DNA of 64,000 nt from Mycolicibacterium moriokaense (GTDB lineage Bacteria > Actinomycetota > Actinomycetes > Mycobacteriales > Mycobacteriaceae), in the NCBI RefSeq assembly GCF_010726085.1, contig NZ_AP022560.1, forward strand, positions 1,426,001 to 1,490,000, in the 5' to 3' direction. Below the pieces are notes generated by a model. It searched no databases, was not told where the DNA came from, and worked only from the letters and a program-made list of their open reading frames with translations. The translations under genes were made by a program, and so were the position numbers. Below are positions 57,539-64,000 of this stretch, in pieces (position 1 is the first letter of the stretch; each line of letters starts with the position of its first letter).

Positions 57539-58186
57539 GTGCCTGAAATCAGGGGGGAGGCCTCACTCGGCCTGCGAGAACGCAAAAAGCAACGGACACG
57601 TGCAACCCTCATCGATGCCGCCGTCGAACTGTGCGAGCGCCAAGGGTTCGACCGCACCACCGTCGAGCAGATCGCTGCGATCGCCGATGTGTCGCCACGC
57701 ACGTTCAGCCGGTACTTCCCCACCAAGGACGCCATCGCCCTGGCCCTGATCGACGAGGTGCTGGACCAGGCTGCCGTCGAATTGACCCGACAACCAGAAG
57801 GACTCAACGAGTTCGAGGCGTTGCTGAGGGCTCACCTCGCGATGGTTGAGGCCGCCAAGACCGCGGCAGGGGAGCTGTCGGCGGACCGGGTGATGTGCAT
57901 CGTTCGGATCATCTTGTCGTCGCAGACGCTGCGACAGGCGGTGTTGGAATACCGCGCCAACGACATCACGACCGAGCTCGCCAGGCGGATGGGGGTCGGG
58001 GTCGGCGATCGTCGCACCAGGCTGGTGGCCGCCATCTGGGGTTCGTTGCTCATGACGGCGCTTACGGACCTGGCCTCCGACGGCCGGGACATATCCCAGC
58101 TCACCATCGACGACGTCACCGAGCGTCTGGGCGAGACATTTGTCGAGTTCGTCGGCCTCACGGCGGGGAATCGGCAGGCGGTGTGA
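57539..58186 (+). CDS. TetR family transcriptional regulator
   Basis: 215 residues from a GTG. The helix-turn-helix runs through GFDRTTVEQIAAIADVSPRT, then FSRYFPTKDAIAL (about 38-70). The C-terminal half is a ligand-binding domain. It lies between the MFS gene and gltA2 on the same strand. An imperfect CAAGT...CGGA/TCCG...ACTTG pair lies in the 72-base gap upstream. The target is unknown; the adjacent exporter is the simplest candidate. Confidence 0.87.
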   Translation: MPEIRGEASLGLRERKKQRTRATLIDAAVELCERQGFDRTTVEQIAAIADVSPRTFSRYFPTKDAIALALIDEVLDQAAVELTRQPEGLNEFEALLRAHLAMVEAAKTAAGELSADRVMCIVRIILSSQTLRQAVLEYRANDITTELARRMGVGVGDRRTRLVAAIWGSLLMTALTDLASDGRDISQLTIDDVTERLGETFVEFVGLTAGNRQAV

Positions 58187-58279
58187 CGAACTGGCAACCC
58201 CCCCGCGGGCGCGAGTGCTGGAATGGGACTACCTTTTGAAGGGCAACCCCGCATTCCTTGCAACGTAGAAGGGATCCCA

Positions 58280-59575
<1,296 letters not shown>

Positions 59576-59636
59576 AGCGCTTCACTGCGAGGTATTTCAC
59601 TGGCAATCGGCCTTGCTCTCCGGACAGTTGTAGTTT

Positions 59637-59649
59637 CACAATAGTTGTG
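59637..59649. promoter_or_regulatory. CACAA-TAG-TTGTG inverted repeat at the DHA2 transporter start
   Basis: Five-base perfect arms around three bases, ending on the first base of the GTG start. CACAAT (59637-59642) could be a -10, with TTGCTC (59613-59618) as -35 at 18 bases, giving a leaderless transcript. It is a candidate site for the MarR encoded at the end of the operon. Confidence 0.4.
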
Positions 59650-61109
59650 TGAATGAAACCGTCGTCCGATCGATGAGCAGTCGGCGCAAGGCCATCATCC
59701 TGGTGTCCTGCTGCCTGAGCCTGCTGATCGTGTCGATGGACGCGACGATCGTCAACGTCGCCATTCCCAACATCCGCGCGGATCTCGGCGCGTCGGCGTC
59801 GCAGCTGCAGTGGGTGGTCGACATCTACACGCTGGTGCTGGCGTCGCTGCTGTTGTTGGCTGGTGCGGCCGCCGACAGGTTCGGCCGCCGGCGCACGTTC
59901 CAGCTCGGTCTCACGGTCTTCGCGATCGGCTCGCTGATGTGCAGCCTTGCGCCGAACATCCAGACACTGATCGCGGCGCGATTCCTGCAGGCGGTCGGCG
60001 GCTCGATGATGAACCCGGTCGCGATGTCGATCATCACCCAGGTCTTCACCGGCCGGGTCGAGCGCGCCCGCGCGATCGGCATCTGGGGTGGCGTCGTCGG
60101 TATCTCGATGGCAATCGGCCCGATCGTCGGCGGCACGCTCATCGAGTACTCAAGCTGGCGCGCGGTGTTCTGGATCAACCTGCCGATCTGTGCGATCGCG
60201 ATCCTGCTGACGGCGATCTTCGTCCCCGAATCCAAGTCGGCCACGATGCGCGACATCGACCCGGTCGGCCAGGGCCTCGGCATGGCCTTCCTGTTCGGCA
60301 TCGTCTACGTCCTCATCGAAGGGCCGAACTTCGGGTGGGGCGACGTGCGCACGATCGCGGTGGCGGTCGTCGCGGTGCTCGCGTTGCTGGCTTTCCTGAT
60401 CTACGAGTCGCGGCGCCACGACCCGTTCATCGATCTTCGGTTCTTCCGCAGCGTCCCGTTCGCGTCGGCGACCATGATCGCGGTCTGTGCGTTCGCCGCG
60501 TGGGGTGCGTTCCTGTTCATGATGTCGCTGTACCTGCAGGAGGAGCGCGGCTTCTCGGCCATGAAGACCGGGCTGATCTATCTGCCGGTGGCTATAGGCG
60601 CACTTGTCTTCTCACCGCTGTCGGGCCGGATGGTCGGTCGATTCGGCGGCCGGCCGTCGATCGTCATCTCGGGTGTGCTGATCACCGCGTCGACGGTGCT
60701 GCTCGCGGGTCTGACAGCGACGACGCCGGTTTGGCGGCTGCTCGTGATCTTCGCGGTGTTCGGTATCGGGTTCTCGATCGTCAACGCGCCGATCACCACC
60801 GCGGCCGTGAGCGGTATGCCGACGGACCGGGCCGGGGCCGCGTCGGCCATCGCTTCGACCAGCCGGCAGGTCGGCGTGAGTCTCGGTGTGGCGCTGTGTG
60901 GTTCGGTCGCAGGGGCGGCGCTGGCGACGATGGGTGCGGACTTCGCCGTGGCCGCGCGGCCGCTGTGGTTGATCTGCGCGGCGCTGGGGCTGACGATCAC
61001 CGCGCTCGGGATCTACTCGACGTCGTCACGCGCACTGCGTTCCGCTGATCGTCTTGCGCCGCTGATTGCCGGAACCGATGTGCGACGGGAGGTCGCCGAT
61101 GTCATCTAA
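59649..61109 (+). CDS. DHA2-family (EmrB/QacA-type) drug exporter
   Basis: 486 residues, about 14 membrane helices. Motif A is LLAGAAADRFGRRRTF, the helix-1 motif D is SLLIVSMDATIVNVAIPNI, and motif C is GIWGGVVGISMAIGPIVGG. It is a proton-coupled exporter of hydrophobic compounds. GTG at 59649; the ATG eight codons later is possible. It overlaps the MarR gene by 11 bases. Confidence 0.9.
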   Translation: MNETVVRSMSSRRKAIILVSCCLSLLIVSMDATIVNVAIPNIRADLGASASQLQWVVDIYTLVLASLLLLAGAAADRFGRRRTFQLGLTVFAIGSLMCSLAPNIQTLIAARFLQAVGGSMMNPVAMSIITQVFTGRVERARAIGIWGGVVGISMAIGPIVGGTLIEYSSWRAVFWINLPICAIAILLTAIFVPESKSATMRDIDPVGQGLGMAFLFGIVYVLIEGPNFGWGDVRTIAVAVVAVLALLAFLIYESRRHDPFIDLRFFRSVPFASATMIAVCAFAAWGAFLFMMSLYLQEERGFSAMKTGLIYLPVAIGALVFSPLSGRMVGRFGGRPSIVISGVLITASTVLLAGLTATTPVWRLLVIFAVFGIGFSIVNAPITTAAVSGMPTDRAGAASAIASTSRQVGVSLGVALCGSVAGAALATMGADFAVAARPLWLICAALGLTITALGIYSTSSRALRSADRLAPLIAGTDVRREVADVI

Positions 61110-61515
61110 CCCGCTGGCCGACGAGGTCTGGCGCGCCATGGCTGCGGTGGTGATGGACAACCGCGACAGTTGGAAGCGGGCCGTGGTGGAGCAATCGGGC
61201 TTGCCGTTCAGCAGGATTCGCATCCTCAAGCGGTTGAGCCGGCAATCGATGTCGGTGAAGGAGCTGGCGCACGCGGCGACCATCGATGCGCCCGCGGCCA
61301 CGGTGGCGGTCAACGACCTGGAGAACCGCGGACTGGTGGTGCGCGAGATCGATCCGACGAATCGGCGGTACAAGATCGTGTCGCTCACCGAGCAGGGCCG
61401 CGCGGTGGTGCGGAAGATCGAAGAGATCGACGATCCGGCGCCCGACGTGTTCGCGGCGTTGGGCGATGCGGAACTGAAGCAGCTGCAGGAGACTCTGCGA
61501 AAGTTGCGGACGTAA
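61099..61515 (+). CDS. MarR family transcriptional regulator
   Basis: 138 residues. The ATG at 61099 has GGGAGG seven bases upstream, inside the 3' end of the exporter gene. The winged helix is MSVKELAHAATIDAPAATVA and LENRGLVVREIDPTNRRYKI. It probably represses its own operon and releases it on binding an exporter substrate. Confidence 0.9.
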   Translation: MSSNPLADEVWRAMAAVVMDNRDSWKRAVVEQSGLPFSRIRILKRLSRQSMSVKELAHAATIDAPAATVAVNDLENRGLVVREIDPTNRRYKIVSLTEQGRAVVRKIEEIDDPAPDVFAALGDAELKQLQETLRKLRT

Positions 61516-61519
61516 CGGG

Positions 61520-63070
61520 TTAGCGGGAGCTCTCCAGCACCGCCATCGCCGCGTTGTGCCCGCCGATCCCCGATACGGCGCCACCGCGGCGGGAACCGGA
61601 GCCGCACAGCAGGATTCGATCGTGGTCGGTGGCTACGCCCCACCGTCTGGCCGGGGTGTCGAGTGGCTCGTCATCCTCGGCGAATGGCCAGGACAGCGCA
61701 CCGTGGAAGATGTTGCCCGCCGTCATACCCAGCGCGTGTTCAAGATCCACCGTCGTTTTCGTCTCGATGCACAGCCGGCCCGCCGCGTCCTGCATCAGCA
61801 CATCCTGAATGGGCTCTGCCAGAACGGAGTTCAGCGAATTGAGTACTGCCGAGGTCAACGTGTCCCGCATCCGGCCGGGGTCACCCGTCTTGATCAACGA
61901 GTGCGGAGTGTGTAGGCCGAACACGGTCAGCGTCTGGGCGCCGGAGGCGCGCAGCTCGTCGGACAGGATGGTGGGATCGGTCAGTGAGTGACAGTAGATC
62001 TCGCACGGCAGCGGATCGGGCACCACACCGTGGTCGGCGCGGGTGTAGGCCGTATCGAGCTGGCGGTAGGTCTCGTTGATGTGAAACGTCCCGCCGAACG
62101 CCTGCTCCGGCCCGACGGTCTCGTCGCGCAATCGGGGCAACCTGCGCAACATCAGGTTGACCTTCACCTGCGCACCCGGTGCCTGGTCGGGTGCTGGCTC
62201 GTCGAGCAGTGCGGCCAGCACCGTCGGCGTCACGTTCGCGAGCACGTGGGTGGCGTTCACGCGGTGTTCCCGGCCGTCGCGCCGGTAGCACACCTGCCCG
62301 TCCGGGTCGATGTGGTAAACATCTGCACCGCAGGCGATTTCGGCGCCGTGTCCGGTGGCGGCGGCGGCCAGTGCGCCGCTGACCGCGCCCATGCCGCCGA
62401 TCGGGACGTCCCAGTCGCCGGTGCCACCGCCGAGCAGGTGGTAGAGGAAGCAGATGTTCTGTGTCAGCGACGGGTCGTCGAGTCGGGCGAACGTGCCGAT
62501 CAGCGCGTCGGTGGCCATCACTCCGCGCACGAGGTCGTTGGACACCGCGGAGGTGATGGCGTGGCCGATCGGCTCGTCGATGATCGAGCGCCACGCGGCG
62601 TCGTCGCCCACCTGAGTGCGCGCCTCGTAGCGGGTGCACAGCGGCTGCAGCAGGGTCGGCCACAACCGCGACGTGAGCGCCCGCGCGCGTTGGTAGAACT
62701 CGTCGAAGCCCGTCTCGTCGGCGTCCGCGCCGATCGCACCGAACGTCGACGAAGGGCCGATCAGCAGTCCGGTCCGGCCGCCGGTCTCGGGGTCGGGGGT
62801 GTAGGAGGAGTAGCGCCGCCGCGCCAACCGCACCCGGGCGCCGAGGTCCTCGACGATGCGCCTGGGCAGCAGGCTCACCAGATAGGAGTAGCGGGACAAC
62901 CGCGCGTCGACGCCCTCGAAGGCGTGCGCCGACACGGCCGCACCGCCGACGTGGTCGAGTCGCTCCAGCACCTGCACGCGGCGTCCCGCGCGGGCCAGGT
63001 ACGCCGCAGCGACCAGCCCGTTGTGCCCGCCGCCGACCACGACGACGTCATATGTCGCCGACGAGCTCAG
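61520..63070 (-). CDS. Phytoene dehydrogenase-like FAD oxidoreductase with probable CTG start
   Basis: About 516 residues, corresponding to Rv0897c. The FAD motif TYDVVVVGGGHNGLVAAAYL lies at residues 5-24, and the C-terminal FAD contact is ILLCGSGSRRGGAVSGIGGH. No ATG, GTG or TTG lies in frame near the expected start. A CTG at 63070 overlaps the DUF2630 stop as CTGA, like the ATGA/GTGA overlaps elsewhere here, and gives the expected N-terminus. The only standard upstream codon is a TTG at 63172, deep in the neighbouring gene. The substrate is unknown. Confidence 0.85.
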   Translation of the reverse strand: MSSSATYDVVVVGGGHNGLVAAAYLARAGRRVQVLERLDHVGGAAVSAHAFEGVDARLSRYSYLVSLLPRRIVEDLGARVRLARRRYSSYTPDPETGGRTGLLIGPSSTFGAIGADADETGFDEFYQRARALTSRLWPTLLQPLCTRYEARTQVGDDAAWRSIIDEPIGHAITSAVSNDLVRGVMATDALIGTFARLDDPSLTQNICFLYHLLGGGTGDWDVPIGGMGAVSGALAAAATGHGAEIACGADVYHIDPDGQVCYRRDGREHRVNATHVLANVTPTVLAALLDEPAPDQAPGAQVKVNLMLRRLPRLRDETVGPEQAFGGTFHINETYRQLDTAYTRADHGVVPDPLPCEIYCHSLTDPTILSDELRASGAQTLTVFGLHTPHSLIKTGDPGRMRDTLTSAVLNSLNSVLAEPIQDVLMQDAAGRLCIETKTTVDLEHALGMTAGNIFHGALSWPFAEDDEPLDTPARRWGVATDHDRILLCGSGSRRGGAVSGIGGHNAAMAVLESSR

Positions 63071-63315
63071 TTGAGGTAGCCCTCGACCTCGTCGGGCGGG
63101 CGCACGCTCGCGGCCCTGGGATCGCCGCCGGTCTCTCGCAGTGCCCGGCGCTGGCGCAGCAGGTCCCAACACTGGTCCAACTGGACTTCGAGGGCGCGCA
63201 GGCGCTGATGCTCCTCAGACTCGTCGATGTCGCGGTGCTGCAGCTGCTCCCGCAGGCGCTGCTCCTCTGCGACCAGTTCGTTGACCTGATTGAGAATGTC
63301 TTGGTCCTTCGCCAT
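63067..63315 (-). CDS. DUF2630 family protein
   Basis: 82 residues, helical and highly charged (ILNQVNELVAEEQRLREQLQ, LEVQLDQCWDLLRQRRALRE), probably a coiled coil. It corresponds to Rv0898c. ATG at 63315. Its stop overlaps the proposed CTG start of the oxidoreductase. Function unknown. Confidence 0.87.
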   Translation of the reverse strand: MAKDQDILNQVNELVAEEQRLREQLQHRDIDESEEHQRLRALEVQLDQCWDLLRQRRALRETGGDPRAASVRPPDEVEGYLN

Positions 63316-63346
63316 TGGTCCAGTCTGCCCGACTACGGTGAGTACG

Positions 63347-63721
63347 GTGACTTCCACTTCAGGGCAGAAGCCCGAGATCGAGTTTCCCGACGGACCCGCC
63401 CCGGCCGAACTGGTCATCAAGGACCTGGTCGTCGGTGACGGTGCTGAGGCGGTGCCCGGCGGCACCGTCGATGTGCACTACGTCGGGGTCGAGTACGACA
63501 CCGGCGAGGAGTTCGACAGCTCGTGGGCCCGCAACGAGTCGATCGAGTTCCCGTTGCGCGGTCTGATCCAGGGCTGGCAGGACGGCATCCCCGGGATGAA
63601 GGTCGGCGGCCGCCGCCAGCTCGTCATCCCGCCGGAGCAGGCCTACGGCCCGGCGGGCGGCGGGCACCGGTTGTCCGGCAAGACGCTGATCTTCGTCATC
63701 GACCTGCTGGGCACGCGCTAG
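63347..63721 (+). CDS. FKBP-type peptidyl-prolyl cis-trans isomerase
   Basis: 124 residues from a GTG (another GTG three codons earlier at 63338). Single FKBP domain: VPGGTVDVHYVGVEYDTGEE, FDSSW, GLIQGWQDGIPGMKVGGRRQ and IPPEQAYG. It has no signal peptide, so it is cytosolic. It catalyses proline isomerisation during folding. Divergent from DUF2630. Confidence 0.92.
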   Translation: MTSTSGQKPEIEFPDGPAPAELVIKDLVVGDGAEAVPGGTVDVHYVGVEYDTGEEFDSSWARNESIEFPLRGLIQGWQDGIPGMKVGGRRQLVIPPEQAYGPAGGGHRLSGKTLIFVIDLLGTR

Positions 63722-63728
63722 TTCCTTC

Positions 63729-63790
63729 CGCGAACAGACGTGAACGCCCCCATTTTGTCGGCGTGTCGGGGGTTTTGGCGTCTGCTCGCG
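63729..63790. terminator. Candidate bidirectional terminator between FKBP and prrB
   Basis: CGCGAACAGACG (63729-63740) pairs with CGTCTGCTCGCG (63779-63790) with one mismatch. Inside, a run of C (about 63746-63751) faces a run of G (63768-63772). It separates the convergent FKBP and histidine kinase genes. Confidence 0.55.
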
Positions 63791-63798
63791 AGCAGAAC

Positions 63799-64000
63799 TT
63801 AGCTGGGACCGGGCAGCTTCAGTAACAGCCGGGCGCCGCCGAGCGGGCTCTGCTCCAGAGACGCTGTGCCGCCGTGCAATTCGGCCTGCTGGGCGACCAG
63901 CGCAAGACCGAGGCCCGAGCCGGAGTGCGACGCGGTCGAGCCGCGGGAGAACCGGTCGAACACGACTCGGCGCTCGTCCTCGGGAACGCCGACACCGTCG
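63799..64000 (-). CDS. prrB: Sensor histidine kinase, C-terminal end (probably PrrB), partial
   Basis: The last 67 residues on the minus strand, stop TAA at 63799, entering from the right edge. They contain the ATP-binding G1 box DGVGVPED, the F box VFDRFSRGS and the G2 box GSGLGLALVAQQAELHGG of a HATPase domain. Gene order (Rv0902c) suggests PrrB of the PrrAB two-component system; the name rests on synteny because only the generic kinase domain is visible. Confidence 0.75.
   Translation of the reverse strand, partial: DGVGVPEDERRVVFDRFSRGSTASHSGSGLGLALVAQQAELHGGTASLEQSPLGGARLLLKLPGPS

Noticed and set aside
63070..63172. 34-residue N-terminal extension of the oxidoreductase from a TTG at 63172
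   Set aside because: The extension is an Arg/Pro-rich shadow of the DUF2630 gene and lies ahead of the normal FAD-motif start.

Overview
The window is high-GC actinobacterial chromosome, almost certainly from a fast-growing environmental mycobacterium (Mycolicibacterium-like). The evidence is a complete yrbE/mce operon, F420-linked and mycothiol-type enzymes, a resuscitation-promoting factor behind a c-di-AMP (ydaO) riboswitch, a bacterial XPB helicase, SepH, FprB, GltA2/CitA and PrrB. From memory, gene order from about 14 kb to the right end follows M. tuberculosis Rv0854 to Rv0902c, with extra blocks inserted. I ran no database search. No tRNA, rRNA, CRISPR array, insertion sequence or prophage was seen.

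Layout. 0-3.4 kb: a TetR regulator with two near-identical palindromic operators, a phytoene-dehydrogenase-like flavoprotein and an epimerase. 3.4-4.0 kb: a UBP-type zinc-finger protein and a small acidic protein on the minus strand. 4.3-13.6 kb: a tightly coupled yrbEA-yrbEB-mceABCDEF lipid-import operon. 13.6-22 kb: lipid-metabolism genes, namely two SRPBCC paralogues flanking an acyl-CoA racemase, an F420 enzyme, dapC, and the beta-oxidation pair fadA-fadB. 22-27 kb: an accessory block of C-N hydrolases and F420/flavin enzymes. 27-32 kb: XPB helicase, an SDR and a helicase-associated protein. 32-37 kb: molybdenum-cofactor genes (moaC-mog-moaE and yccF-moaA-moaD) split by rpfA.

37-47 kb: cspB, a glutathionyl-hydroquinone-reductase-like protein, a DUF2771 lipoprotein-like/MFS pair, DUF3027, MarR, an rRNA methyltransferase, sepH and serC. 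47-51 kb: a methionine aminopeptidase, an AurF-like diiron oxygenase next to its probable electron donor FprB, and a VOC protein. 51-58 kb: a GT-C glycosyltransferase, a Tat-exported GH16 glucanase, a mycothiol-type protein with citA, pdxH, an MFS exporter and a TetR. 58-64 kb: gltA2, a DHA2 drug exporter with a MarR, a second phytoene-dehydrogenase-like oxidoreductase, DUF2630, an FKBP and the 3' end of prrB.

The main functional theme is lipid import and breakdown (mce, racemase, fadAB, two citrate synthases). Moco synthesis and dormancy exit (rpfA under probable cAMP-CRP and c-di-AMP control) form a second theme. The most interesting uncharacterised unit is the diiron oxygenase/FprB pair.
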